From Methylomonas albis (lineage in GTDB: Bacteria; Pseudomonadota; Gammaproteobacteria; Methylococcales; Methylomonadaceae): a stretch of DNA of 64,000 nucleotides. Shown here piece after piece: positions 16,667 through 25,493 of this stretch. The stretch spans positions 186,001 to 250,000 of the forward strand of contig NZ_JACXSS010000001.1 of the NCBI RefSeq assembly GCF_014850955.1. The letters run 5' to 3'. Position 1 is the first letter of the stretch. Each line of letters starts with the position of its first letter. A program made the position numbers and the translations under genes. Below the pieces are notes generated by a model. The model ran no database searches. It had not been told where the DNA came from and saw only the letters and a list, made by a program, of their open reading frames with translations.

Positions 16667-17617
16667 ATGACGATATTGACGGCAAGGGTTCCAGAGGAAC
16701 TGGCGGGTATGCGACTGGACCAATGTCTGGCCGAAGTGTTCCCCGATTATTCACGCAGCAAGCTGCAAACCTGGATCAAAGCCGGCCGGGTATTGGTGGA
16801 CGGCGAAATCATGAAGGGCCGCGAAAAACTGGATGGCGGCGAGGAAATCGAGCTGGATGCCGAAGCCGAGCGCGTCATCGAATACGCACCGCAAGAAATC
16901 CCTCTGGACATCATTTACGAAGACGATTCCTTATTAATCGTCAACAAACCAGCCGGCTTGGTAGTGCATCCGGCAGTAGGCAACTGGGACGGCACGCTGG
17001 TGAATGCCTTGCTCAATCACGCCCCCAGCCTGGATACCCTGCCGCGCGCCGGCATCGTGCATCGCATCGATAAGGACACCAGCGGCTTGTTGATGGTGGC
17101 CAAAACTTTGCAGGCGCATAACAGTCTGGTCGAACAACTCCAGGAGCGCAGTATCCATCGCGAGTATTTGGCTCTGGTAAAGGGTTGGATGACCGCCGGC
17201 GGCACCGTCGACGAGCCAATAGGCCGCCATCCGGTGGACCGTAAACGCAACGCGGTGCGCCGCGATGGTAAGGAAGCGATTACCCACTACCGCCTCGAAC
17301 AACGCTTCAAACGCCACACTCTGATTCGGGTCAAGCTGGAAACCGGCCGCACCCATCAAATTAGAGTGCATATGACCCACATCAATTATCCGCTGGTTGG
17401 CGATCAAGTTTACGGCGGCCGCTTCCAAATGCCAGCAGATTGCAACCCGGCGTTGGCCGAAGCCTTCCGTAATTTCAAACGTCAGGCCCTGCATGCGGCC
17501 AAACTGGGTCTGAAGCATCCGGAAACCGGTGAGTATTGCGAATGGGAGCAAACCATCCCCGAGGATATGCAAAACCTATTAAAACTACTGGGCGAAAATG
17601 AATTGGATCAAGCCTGA
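16667..17617 (+). CDS. rluD: 23S rRNA pseudouridine synthase RluD
   Basis: Makes pseudouridines 1911, 1915 and 1917 in helix 69 of 23S rRNA, needed for normal ribosome assembly and function. The 316-residue protein has an N-terminal S4 RNA-binding domain (about 14-72) and an RluA-type catalytic domain with HRIDKDTSG (132-140), whose Asp135 is the catalytic residue, and TGRTHQIRVH. The start at 16667 (MTILTARVP) gives the family N-terminus; an upstream in-frame ATG would add about 20 unrelated residues. Its end overlaps pgeF by 20 bases. Confidence 0.93.
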   Translation: MTILTARVPEELAGMRLDQCLAEVFPDYSRSKLQTWIKAGRVLVDGEIMKGREKLDGGEEIELDAEAERVIEYAPQEIPLDIIYEDDSLLIVNKPAGLVVHPAVGNWDGTLVNALLNHAPSLDTLPRAGIVHRIDKDTSGLLMVAKTLQAHNSLVEQLQERSIHREYLALVKGWMTAGGTVDEPIGRHPVDRKRNAVRRDGKEAITHYRLEQRFKRHTLIRVKLETGRTHQIRVHMTHINYPLVGDQVYGGRFQMPADCNPALAEAFRNFKRQALHAAKLGLKHPETGEYCEWEQTIPEDMQNLLKLLGENELDQA

Positions 17618-18323
17618 TTGGCCGCTACCGGCGCATGTACATGCCGCCGTTACCCTGCGTACCGGCGGCGTCAGCGCCGGCGCTTACGCCAGTTTGAACC
17701 CGGCCAGCCACGTCAACGACGACCCACAGCACGTTAAAACTAACCGCTACATCATCAAAGACATGCTGCAACTGCCGTCCGAACCGATCTGGCTACAGCA
17801 AGTGCATGGGGTGCGGGTAGTGAATGCCGATGAAACCGAAAGTCTGGAAGAGGCCGACGCCAGCTTCGCCGATCAGCCCGGCACGGTTTGCGCGGTGCTG
17901 ACTGCCGACTGTTTGCCGCTGCTGTTCTGTGGCGACAACGGCGAAGTAGTTGCCGCCGCTCACGCCGGCTGGCGTGGCTTGCAGGCCGGCATCATCGCCG
18001 AAACCCTGTATGCAATGAGCTGCCAAGATGTGCACGTCTGGCTGGGGCCGGCGATAGGGCCGGACAATTTCGAAGTTGGCGACGAAGTGAGGGAGGCTTT
18101 TATTAAGGACAACCCGATTGCCGCCGTGGCGTTTCGTGCTGGGCAGCCAGGTAAATGGCTGGCCGATATTTATCGGCTGGCACGAATTAAGCTGGCTGAA
18201 CTGGGCGTCGAACAAGTCTATGGAGGCGGCTTGTGTACCGTTGCCGACCCACAACGCTTTTACTCGTACCGCCGCGACGGCGCGACCACTGGCCGCATGG
18301 CCAGTCTGATCTGGAGAGACTAA
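17598..18323 (+). CDS. pgeF: Laccase-domain peptidoglycan editing factor PgeF (YfiH)
   Basis: A 241-residue protein of the YfiH/PgeF family. Members have multicopper-oxidase-like or purine-nucleoside phosphorylase activity in vitro and, in E. coli, keep incorrect amino acids out of the peptidoglycan precursor. The hallmark metal-site segments are present: LQQVHG, LTADCLPLLF and AAHAGWRGL, and GGLCTVADPQRFYSYRRDG near the end. It starts inside rluD (20-base overlap), the usual rluD-pgeF order. It precedes a ZIP transporter by one base, so all three are probably one operon; the metal theme may be relevant. Confidence 0.92.
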   Translation: MNWIKPDWPLPAHVHAAVTLRTGGVSAGAYASLNPASHVNDDPQHVKTNRYIIKDMLQLPSEPIWLQQVHGVRVVNADETESLEEADASFADQPGTVCAVLTADCLPLLFCGDNGEVVAAAHAGWRGLQAGIIAETLYAMSCQDVHVWLGPAIGPDNFEVGDEVREAFIKDNPIAAVAFRAGQPGKWLADIYRLARIKLAELGVEQVYGGGLCTVADPQRFYSYRRDGATTGRMASLIWRD

Positions 18324-18324
18324 T

Positions 18325-19200
18325 TTGACCGTATTATTGTCGATTATCCTGTTTACTGCGTTGGGCGGGGTGCTGAGCGTGCTGGCTGCCGCCGTGTTTT
18401 TACTGTTACCCGAGCACCAACAAAAACACGTTCTGCCGCATGGCATCAGCTTCGCGATAGGCGCTTTATTGACGGGCGCGTTTTGCGGCTTGATCCCGCA
18501 TGCGTTCGAAGAAGTACCTGTCGAAGATATGTCTGCCCTCTCGGCGACGATTCTGGCCGGTATTCTGCTGTTTTTTGTATTGGAAAAACTGCTGGTCTGG
18601 CGGCATTGCCATTCCCACGCTTGCGAAGCTCACGGCGAAGAGTCGCATGACGACCATCAGCATAATCACGGTCATAACCATCCAGTGCAGCCAGTCGGCC
18701 ACCGGCCGGCCGGCATGTTCATCATTTTGGGCGACAGTATCCATAACTTTGTCGATGGTGTGCTGATCGGCGCGGCGTTTTTGACTGACGTGCAATTGGG
18801 TATCGTCACCAGCTTGGCGGTGGCTGCGCACGAAATTCCACAAGAAGTCGGTGATTTCGCCATCCTACTGCATAGCGGTTACAAGCGCGGTGAAGCCTTG
18901 TTCTACAACATTCTTTCCAGTTTGAGCACGGTAGTTGGGGGTGTGTTGGCGTATTTCAGCTTGGGCGACCTGCATCACATCCTGCCCTACTTTTTAACTC
19001 TGGCCGCTTCCAGTTTTATCTACATTGCAGTTGCCGACTTGATCCCATCGTTACATCAGAAGACCGACATCAAAACTTCGTTGCAGCAGATTGGCTTTAT
19101 TTTGGCAGGCGTGGTGTTGATTTTGGTGATGCAAGGGATAGCGCATCGGTTTGAGGGAAAGATTGAAGGGGAGAGAGTTGAGCAAACCGGCATTATTTGA
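18325..19200 (+). CDS. ZIP family divalent metal transporter
   Basis: A 291-residue membrane protein with about eight helices, predicted to bring Zn2+ or another divalent metal into the cytosol. The metal path is marked by HNFVDGVLIGAAF and AAHEIPQEVGDFAILLHSG, the conserved His/Asp/Glu motifs of ZIP helices IV and V. Between helices III and IV lies a long histidine-rich loop (about residues 92-120, with HCHSHAC and HNHGHNH), a presumed metal sensor. The start is TTG at 18325, supported by GGAGAG at 18312-18317 within the end of pgeF. Confidence 0.9.
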   Translation: MTVLLSIILFTALGGVLSVLAAAVFLLLPEHQQKHVLPHGISFAIGALLTGAFCGLIPHAFEEVPVEDMSALSATILAGILLFFVLEKLLVWRHCHSHACEAHGEESHDDHQHNHGHNHPVQPVGHRPAGMFIILGDSIHNFVDGVLIGAAFLTDVQLGIVTSLAVAAHEIPQEVGDFAILLHSGYKRGEALFYNILSSLSTVVGGVLAYFSLGDLHHILPYFLTLAASSFIYIAVADLIPSLHQKTDIKTSLQQIGFILAGVVLILVMQGIAHRFEGKIEGERVEQTGII

Positions 19201-19268
19201 ACCCTAGCGCAGAGCCGCCGCGATTTTTACACGTGCGGGGTGAAATATAGGGACCGCATGCTCAAGCT

Positions 19269-19736
19269 TTATTGGCCATCATAAAAGTCATTCCGTAACC
19301 TGCGGCTAATTTGATAGATATTTTCGGTATCAAATACATTCGTGTAAGCGGCGGCCTCTCCAGCATGCTTAATATTGCAACGGCGCTCCCCTTTACGCTT
19401 TTCAAGTATGTCTGTCGATACCGGTTTTTGAGTTAAGCGTCTGTCGTTTTTGTCCGAACGAATAAAATATTCTCTAACTTCGACGATTTTGTTTTTGAAG
19501 CGCTTGCCATGCAGCCTTTCGATAACGCGCTTTCCGGCTTTTTCATCGTCAATAAAAATACGGCCATGGAACGACAGTACGTTGGTCTTGATATTTTTAA
19601 GACAAAAGATGTCGGTTTTTAGAATATTGCCCAGCCTGAAGGGCAATAATAGACAAAATTTAAGCGCAGGAGCAACGAAGTCTCCCAACTCGCTTTCTTG
19701 AGTAATCGACGGGATATTTTTAATAATCAATATCAT
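19269..19736 (-). CDS. RRM-type RNA-binding protein
   Basis: A 155-residue protein whose first 95 residues fit an RNA recognition motif: an MILIIKNIP beta-1 strand, a helix, a GRIFIDDEKAGKRVIERLHG beta-3/helix-2 segment and KNKIVEVREYFIRS as the last strand. The remaining part is basic and charged (KRKGERRC) and ends in a region with tyrosines and aspartates. Aromatic RNP residues are weaker than in textbook RRMs. Function is unknown; a post-transcriptional role is plausible. It is isolated, with the sparse 1-kb region upstream of it. Confidence 0.7.
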   Translation of the reverse strand: MILIIKNIPSITQESELGDFVAPALKFCLLLPFRLGNILKTDIFCLKNIKTNVLSFHGRIFIDDEKAGKRVIERLHGKRFKNKIVEVREYFIRSDKNDRRLTQKPVSTDILEKRKGERRCNIKHAGEAAAYTNVFDTENIYQISRRLRNDFYDGQ

Positions 19737-20815
19737 AAAGACACTTTAACTGTACTGGGCGTATCCCAAGGCCATTTGCAGCAGCGCTTCGAAACTTCAC
19801 GTTTGCTTGGCTTGCACTCGCTGTCGTTTAGGGAAGCACTGCCTAATAAATTTACACGTTGCGACGGGGGCGGGATTCATGAAAATCAAGATAGCGAACC
19901 GCCGCTCTCGTCGGTAAGTCGATTTAATCAACTATCGAAGCTACTTATATAGCGTCACCCAGCGGTTTTACTTTAGGTAACTTAAAACATAGCTCACGTT
20001 TCAGAGAAAACAACTACGGTGCCCAGTCTTACTTGCGGACCTTGCTTCGCGCCAAGCACACCGTTTCCAACATATACTGCAATTGCACGAAAACGTCGCG
20101 ATTTAAACTGCCTCTGCTCGTTTGCTGAGAAATTAGTATTGGATGGACAATTTGGGCGTGGCCTTCGCGCTTTGACGTCACCTAGATAGGGTGGATTTCA
20201 AGGCTGTCGGCATCGCTCGTTTTATCAGGTGTTGCCGCTTCAAGTTCAAGCAACTTGAACAAGCTGTTGGCCATTGCTGTTATTTTGAGATTGTCTGTAT
20301 TCATGTTAGCGAGCGTGGTCGGTATTTGCTCAGATTGGCTAATTGAGTTGATGAGAGCAGCCCTCGTAGCACGATTGAGCACACCGGTTTAAGCAAAAAT
20401 CCCCAGCTTGTTCGGCCGTGCTGTGAAGAATAAAATATTTTTTTAGCGGTGAATATTTCCCTGCCAGAAGGAAAAAGTTGAATAACTAATTGATTTTCCA
20501 TGGAACGTATTCTGCTGCTTCGAGCTTGCCCATCAAGGCCATCCGTTTCAATTTATATACAAAATTATGCGTATTTAATAAGTCTTGCAAAGCCCGTTTT
20601 AATGGGTGTAAGGTTCGATACAACGGCATAAAAAAATAAATATAAGACTACAAATAGCAACGGATTTTGTAAAAAAAGCTGCATTACTGTAGTTAATTAG
20701 CAACGGATATTTAATAGAGCTAAGTATTATTTTTTGCTTTGTGCCGCGTAAAAAATGACAGCGCAACAACTAATGCGCGTCTATAAAAATAATGTCCTCA
20801 CCATGAGATTTAGTT
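19737..20815. other. About 1.1 kb with no confident gene
   Basis: This AT-rich stretch between the RRM gene and the transketolase-like gene has no convincing intact gene. On the minus strand a 66-codon frame (20182-20382, GTG start, ends SLEIHPI) stops at TAG, yet both that frame and the +2 frame stay open and protein-like further on (to about 20050 and 19994). This may be a decayed gene. The last 250 bases are AT-rich and probably include the transketolase promoter and leader, but no hexamer pair is clear enough to call. Confidence 0.5.
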
Positions 20816-22711
20816 ATGTCCAAATTTCCAATCGATCTTGGCGCTTATCAGCGCATTGCTTTAAATCCAAATAATTCAACTTTAACCGCCGAAGAACGTG
20901 TCAGTCTAAAAGCCAATATCCAGCTTTGCCGCGATGCCATCGTGTTTTTCACGGCCACCGGCGCAGCGCGTGGCGTAGGCGGCCATACAGGCGGACCATA
21001 CGATACGGTGCCCGAAGTGATGATCATGGATGCCTTATTCCGTGGTTCAGCGGATGGGTTCGTACCAATATTTTTTGACGAAGCCGGGCACCGGGTCGCG
21101 ACTCAGTACCTGATGTCGACTTTAAACGGCGATTTGCCGGCAGAACGTCTGATGCAATACCGCGCCGCACATTCTCATTTGCCTGGCCATCCCGAGTTAG
21201 GCTTTACGCCAGGCGTAAAATTCAGCTCCGGCCGGTTGGGTCACATGTGGCCTTATGTCAACGGCGTAGCCATTGCCAATCCCGGTAAAACCGTATTCTG
21301 TCTGGGTTCCGATGGTTCGCAGCAGGAAGGTAACGATGCCGAAGCGGCTCGTCTTGCGGTAGCGCAAAACCTGAATGTGAAGCTGATTATCGATGACAAC
21401 GACGTCACCATTGCCGGTCACCCGTCCCATTATCTGAAAGGCTGCAGTACCGCAGCAACCCTGGCAGGCCAAGGCGTCACCGTTTTGGAAGGTGATGGTG
21501 AAGACTTGGATGATCTGTATAAACGCATTATCACAGCCATTAATACTCCTGGACCGGTTGCAGTGATCAATCATCGTCCAATGTGTCCTGGTATCGTCGG
21601 TCTGGAAGGTTCAACCCATGGTCACGATGTGGTTTCCGTTAAAGTCGCTCTGGAATACCTGGAATCACATGGACAACAAGCTGCCGCTGATCATTTAAGA
21701 GAAGTCAAAGCGCCTAAAAATGATGCCGTTTTCCTGGGTTCCAGTGATAATTGGGATGCCAATCGCAACGTGTTCGGTGATGCCTGTGTCGACATACTTG
21801 GTCGCCTGAGCGAAGCTGAACGCGTTGAAAAAGTCCGCGTAGTCGATAGCGATCTGGAAGGCTCTTGTGGTCTGTTCAAAATTCATAAAGCCTTCCCGGA
21901 AGTGTTTATCTCCTCAGGGATTATGGAGCGCGGCAACTTCTCCGCTGCTGCAGGTTTTGGTATGGAAGCAGGCAAACAGGGCATTTTCGGTACTTTCAGC
22001 GCCTTCTTAGAGATGCTGATGTCAGAAATTACCATGGCTCGCTTGAACAAATCCAACGTGCTCAGCCATTTTTCCCACTCCGGGATTGATGATATGGCCG
22101 ACAACACCTGTCACTTCGGTTTGAACAATATGTTTGCCGACAATGGCTTGAGCGATGCTTATGACACTAATCTGTATTTCCCGGCCGATCCGTTGCAAAT
22201 GAAGGCTTGTTTGGAAACCGTCTTCTTCAACCCAGGTTTGCGTTTTGTGTTTTCAACGCGTTCCAAAGTACCAACCATTCTGGATAGCAACGGCAATGAG
22301 TTTTTTGGCGGCGATTACAAATTCGTCTCCGGTAAAGACGAAGTGATCCGTGAAGGCACCGCTGGTTATATCGTCAGCTTCGGTGAAGCACTATATCGTT
22401 CCTTGGATGCTGTCGAGCGCTTGAAACAACAAGGTGTTGATGTCGGTTTGATCAACAAACCAACGCTGAATGTCATCGATGAAGACATGCTGGCTAAAAT
22501 CGGCAAGTCTCCAAAAGTGATGGTGGTGGAAGCCTTCAATCGGAAAACCGGCTTGGGTAGTCGCATGGGCTCTTGGCTATTGGAGCGCGGTTACGCGCCC
22601 AAATACTCCCATCTCGGTACATACAAAGAAGGTTGCGGTGGGCTATGGGAGCAATTCCCGCATCAAGGTATTGACCCAGCAGGCATCATGGCCAGCTTTT
22701 TAAAGGGTTAA
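20816..22711 (+). CDS. Divergent transketolase-like ThDP enzyme
   Basis: A 631-residue thiamine-diphosphate enzyme with full transketolase layout: an N-terminal pyrophosphate domain with GHTGG (56-60) and a GSDG...DDND cofactor/Mg motif (164-167 to 193-196), a pyrimidine domain with IMERGNFSAAAG (catalytic Glu) and a C-terminal domain. It is shorter than E. coli TktA and several active-site stretches differ: where TktA has GEDGPTHQP this protein has GIDDMADNTCHFG. In methanotrophs transketolase serves the ribulose monophosphate cycle, but the exact ketol donor here is uncertain. It may be a specialised paralogue. The start is the ATG at 20816; the ribosome-binding site is weak. Confidence 0.75.
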   Translation: MSKFPIDLGAYQRIALNPNNSTLTAEERVSLKANIQLCRDAIVFFTATGAARGVGGHTGGPYDTVPEVMIMDALFRGSADGFVPIFFDEAGHRVATQYLMSTLNGDLPAERLMQYRAAHSHLPGHPELGFTPGVKFSSGRLGHMWPYVNGVAIANPGKTVFCLGSDGSQQEGNDAEAARLAVAQNLNVKLIIDDNDVTIAGHPSHYLKGCSTAATLAGQGVTVLEGDGEDLDDLYKRIITAINTPGPVAVINHRPMCPGIVGLEGSTHGHDVVSVKVALEYLESHGQQAAADHLREVKAPKNDAVFLGSSDNWDANRNVFGDACVDILGRLSEAERVEKVRVVDSDLEGSCGLFKIHKAFPEVFISSGIMERGNFSAAAGFGMEAGKQGIFGTFSAFLEMLMSEITMARLNKSNVLSHFSHSGIDDMADNTCHFGLNNMFADNGLSDAYDTNLYFPADPLQMKACLETVFFNPGLRFVFSTRSKVPTILDSNGNEFFGGDYKFVSGKDEVIREGTAGYIVSFGEALYRSLDAVERLKQQGVDVGLINKPTLNVIDEDMLAKIGKSPKVMVVEAFNRKTGLGSRMGSWLLERGYAPKYSHLGTYKEGCGGLWEQFPHQGIDPAGIMASFLKG

Positions 22712-22727
22712 TCCTCCCCTCGACTTA

Positions 22728-22754
22728 GGGCGCAAGGACGCGCCCATATTTTTC
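22728..22754 (+). terminator. Rho-independent terminator after the transketolase-like gene
   Basis: GGGCGC (22728-22733) pairs with GCGCCC (22740-22745) around a six-base loop, followed by ATATTTTTC. It lies 17 bases after the stop codon. The stem is short but wholly G/C, and the T-run is clear. Confidence 0.6.
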
Positions 22755-22958
22755 GGCTGCGATTCTTCGTAACAATACTTTGTTCTCAAAGAGGCCTAGC
22801 CATGCCGAAATTTTTAAGTCTTAATAGCTCAATGCCGCGCCTGAGGCCCTTGCAGATCAAATAAAAAACTCTCAACCCGTGTTTCAAATTAATTACGACA
22901 AACAAAGCCGAGTTCAAATTATTTCGATTGTTTAATGCAGTCATACGCCAGGTAAACC

Positions 22959-23432
22959 ATGCAAAAACGAATTATCGGGGACAGTCGGATCGACGCAGCA
23001 TCTTTAATGACGCAGCACCTGAGTCTGGAGGAGCTTGCAGACGTTGAAGTCTCTTCGGAGGATGTGGAGCACCCTATCGAAGCCGCTTTATTGCCAGGCT
23101 TTAACCGAGGTTGGCGAGCGGGAGTGCCGGGAAAGCAAACCATTCGACTACTGTTTAAGCAGGCGCAGCCCGTTAAATGTATTCAACTGGATTTTCTAGA
23201 ATCCTCTATCGTCAGAACGCAAGAATACATCATTCGTATGTCTCAGGATAACGGGCAGTCGTTTGTCGAAATCGTCCGTCAGCAGTGGAATTTCAATCCA
23301 CAAGGTTGCACAGCGGAATCGGAACAACATATTGTCGATTTACCTGCGGTAAGCATTATCGAATTACATATCACTCCGGATATTAGCGACCCAAGCGTAT
23401 TTGCCTCGCTTGAAAAAATGCGTGTGTTTTGA
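22959..23432 (+). CDS. Discoidin-fold (F5/8-type) binding protein
   Basis: A 157-residue cytoplasmic protein without signal peptide. Residues about 40-157 read like a discoidin/galactose-binding jelly roll: FNRGWRAG, QTIRLLFKQAQPVKCIQLDF, a strand pair around YIIRMSQDNGQSFVEIVRQQW, then IIELHITPDIS and a closing strand. Such folds bind carbohydrates, proteins or lipids. It lies just ahead of glgC, 89 bases away on the same strand, so a link with glycogen metabolism is possible but inferred only from position. Confidence 0.6.
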   Translation: MQKRIIGDSRIDAASLMTQHLSLEELADVEVSSEDVEHPIEAALLPGFNRGWRAGVPGKQTIRLLFKQAQPVKCIQLDFLESSIVRTQEYIIRMSQDNGQSFVEIVRQQWNFNPQGCTAESEQHIVDLPAVSIIELHITPDISDPSVFASLEKMRVF

Positions 23433-23521
23433 GTTTTCGCCGGTAATCTTTAGGTTTAAAAATCTTGATACACCCTATATAACATATTCGATCAACAGTT
23501 TATTTTTCTGAAGATATAGCA

Positions 23522-24793
23522 ATGTCAGCGCCCACACCCACACACAATATCCATCAATTAACTAAAAATACTATTGCTTTAATTCTTGCCGGCGGACGCG
23601 GCTCGCGGTTAATGAATATGACGGATTGGCGAGCCAAACCCGCCGTGCCTTTTGGTGGCAAGTTTCGTATTATCGATTTTCCGTTATCGAATTGCGTGAA
23701 TTCCGGTATCCGTAAAATCGGCGTGATGACGCAATACAAGGCCGATTCACTGATTCGCCACATCCAAAAAGGTTGGGGATTCATGCGCGGCGAATTTGGT
23801 GAATACGTCGATATAATGCCGGCGCAGCAGCGTATAGACGAGAGCTCCTGGTATAAAGGTACAGCCGATGCTGTATTGCAGAATATCGATATTCTAAGAG
23901 CTCGCCAACCCGAGCATATTTTAATTCTGGCTGGCGATCATATTTATAAAATGGATTACGCGGCCATGTTAATCGATCACGTCGAAAAAAACGCCGACTT
24001 AACGATAGGCTGTCTGGAAGTATCATTAAAAGACGCGTCTGCTTTTGGGGTAATGGATGTAGACGCAAATCGCCGCGTCAGAGCGTTTGTCGAAAAACCT
24101 GCCAATCCGCCCGTGATGCCGGGTAGAACCGATACTGCATTGGCGTCGATGGGTATTTATATCTTTAATGCCGAATTTTTATGGCAGCAATTAATTAAAG
24201 ATTCTCAAATAGAAAACTCCACTAACGATTTTGGCAAAGATATTATTCCGGCCGTCATCGACGATCATATCGTTAATGCCTATCCCTTCTTGGATTTACA
24301 AAGTGGCCAACAAAGTTATTGGCGCGATGTGGGGACAATAGATGCCTATTGGGCATCCAATCTCGAATTAATCGGTGTCGAACCGGATTTGAATTTGTAC
24401 GATAGTGCTTGGCCGATATGGACTTATCAGGAACAAACGCCACCGGCCAAATTTGTCTTCGACGATAACGACCGGCGTGGTCTGGCCGTCGATTCGATGA
24501 TCGCGGGCGGCTCGATTATTTCTGGAGCGACCATCAAGCACTCCATGGTGTTCTCCAACGTAACGGTGAACGAATCATCGCTTGTCAAAGACAGCATCCT
24601 GTTACCGCAAGTACGCATAGGTCAAAATTGCCGTATTACCAAAGCCATCGTCGAGAAAGGCTGTGAAATGCCGGCAGGCACGGTGATTGGCGAGAATCTT
24701 GATGAAGATAAACGTAGATTTTATGTAAGCGAAGGCGGGGTCGTGCTAGTAACTGCCGAAATGTTGGGACAAAAACTACATTATGTCAGATAA
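23522..24793 (+). CDS. glgC: Glucose-1-phosphate adenylyltransferase
   Basis: Makes ADP-glucose from ATP and glucose 1-phosphate, the committed step of bacterial glycogen synthesis. The 423-residue protein has the nucleotide-binding start [11 protein letters not shown] (about 20-30), [20 protein letters not shown], the catalytic [13 protein letters not shown] region, the glucose-1-phosphate site [12 protein letters not shown] FVEKP and a C-terminal left-handed beta-helix domain. The family is usually allosterically regulated by glycolytic metabolites; the effector here cannot be told. Other glg genes are not in the window. Confidence 0.95.
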   Translation: MSAPTPTHNIHQLTKNTIALILAGGRGSRLMNMTDWRAKPAVPFGGKFRIIDFPLSNCVNSGIRKIGVMTQYKADSLIRHIQKGWGFMRGEFGEYVDIMPAQQRIDESSWYKGTADAVLQNIDILRARQPEHILILAGDHIYKMDYAAMLIDHVEKNADLTIGCLEVSLKDASAFGVMDVDANRRVRAFVEKPANPPVMPGRTDTALASMGIYIFNAEFLWQQLIKDSQIENSTNDFGKDIIPAVIDDHIVNAYPFLDLQSGQQSYWRDVGTIDAYWASNLELIGVEPDLNLYDSAWPIWTYQEQTPPAKFVFDDNDRRGLAVDSMIAGGSIISGATIKHSMVFSNVTVNESSLVKDSILLPQVRIGQNCRITKAIVEKGCEMPAGTVIGENLDEDKRRFYVSEGGVVLVTAEMLGQKLHYVR

Positions 24794-24899
24794 CACCTGG
24801 CAAAAAGTTAACGTGTATTTTGAGCCAAATCCATGACCTATCACATTCATGTCTTAGGTGCTTTTGAAGGCTGCGGCATCGAAGATAGTCTATTAAAGC

Positions 24900-25388
24900 T
24901 TAGCAACCAGTGTTGGTGACGATGATCGTCGGTTCGTCGCCTAGCTTGGCTGCTTGTTTATAGGATATCGAACACGTCGAGGGGTTGAGTGCGGTCTTTA
25001 AATCAAAGCGTGTGGTTAAATTATTCGCGAGGATTGCGTCAAAACTGCTACAGATAATTATCGTATCGATCTGGTCGCCGCCAATCACATCGCCAGCCTA
25101 TGGATATGTATTTGTGATCAGCAATGTCCGGCCGTCGTAAGGCAAATAGAAAAAGCCCGATGGCGATGCGCAGGAGGGTTTGATCAGACATGCGCTATGC
25201 AATAATGTCGCGGCAGTCCGGAATGCCGCTTCCATAGACTTCAAAGACGCTATGTGGGCGTCTCGTCCGAGGCCGGCAAAACGGGGTAACGCAGTCGCCG
25301 TCAAGATCCCCACGATAGCAATCACCGAGATCAATTCGATCAAAGTGAAAGCCTTCAACCCATTCGAAGCTGGCTTTCTGCTTCCCAT
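24900..25388 (-). pseudogene. Type IV pilin (MshA-like), interrupted by in-frame TAG
   Basis: Reading from the ATG at 25388, the frame encodes a short leader (MGSRKPASNGLKA), the pilin hallmark FTLIELISVIAIVGIL and a globular start resembling MSHA pilins (ALPRFAGLGRDA). At 25098-25100 a TAG stops it after ITNTYP. The same frame then continues for 65 codons (AGDVIGGDQIDT... to IVTNTGC) with the two C-terminal cysteines usual in such pilins, before the true stop at 24900. The whole frame of 163 codons has normal pilin length. This is a nonsense-type pseudogene or a truncated product. The residue before the cleavage site is Ala instead of the usual Gly. Confidence 0.75.
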
Positions 25389-25493
25389 AGACCGGCCAAT
25401 TCCAATATACAATTTGGTCAAACGCCACGCTGCTCTGAAGTGCTGAGAAAATCGCATCCGCTGCCAAAGTGACGCCGTGAAAGCTACTTAGTA

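Noticed and set aside
19698..19952. 84-codon plus-strand frame starting inside the RRM gene
   Set aside because: It overlaps the end of a better gene, has low-complexity composition and no ribosome-binding site.
20301..20501. 66-codon minus-strand frame
   Set aside because: It overlaps the more protein-like frame at 20182-20382 and its residues show no domain pattern.
25098..25100. TAG in the pilin as a recoded amino acid (pyrrolysine)
   Set aside because: No pyl genes or recoding signal are seen, and a point mutation explains it more simply.
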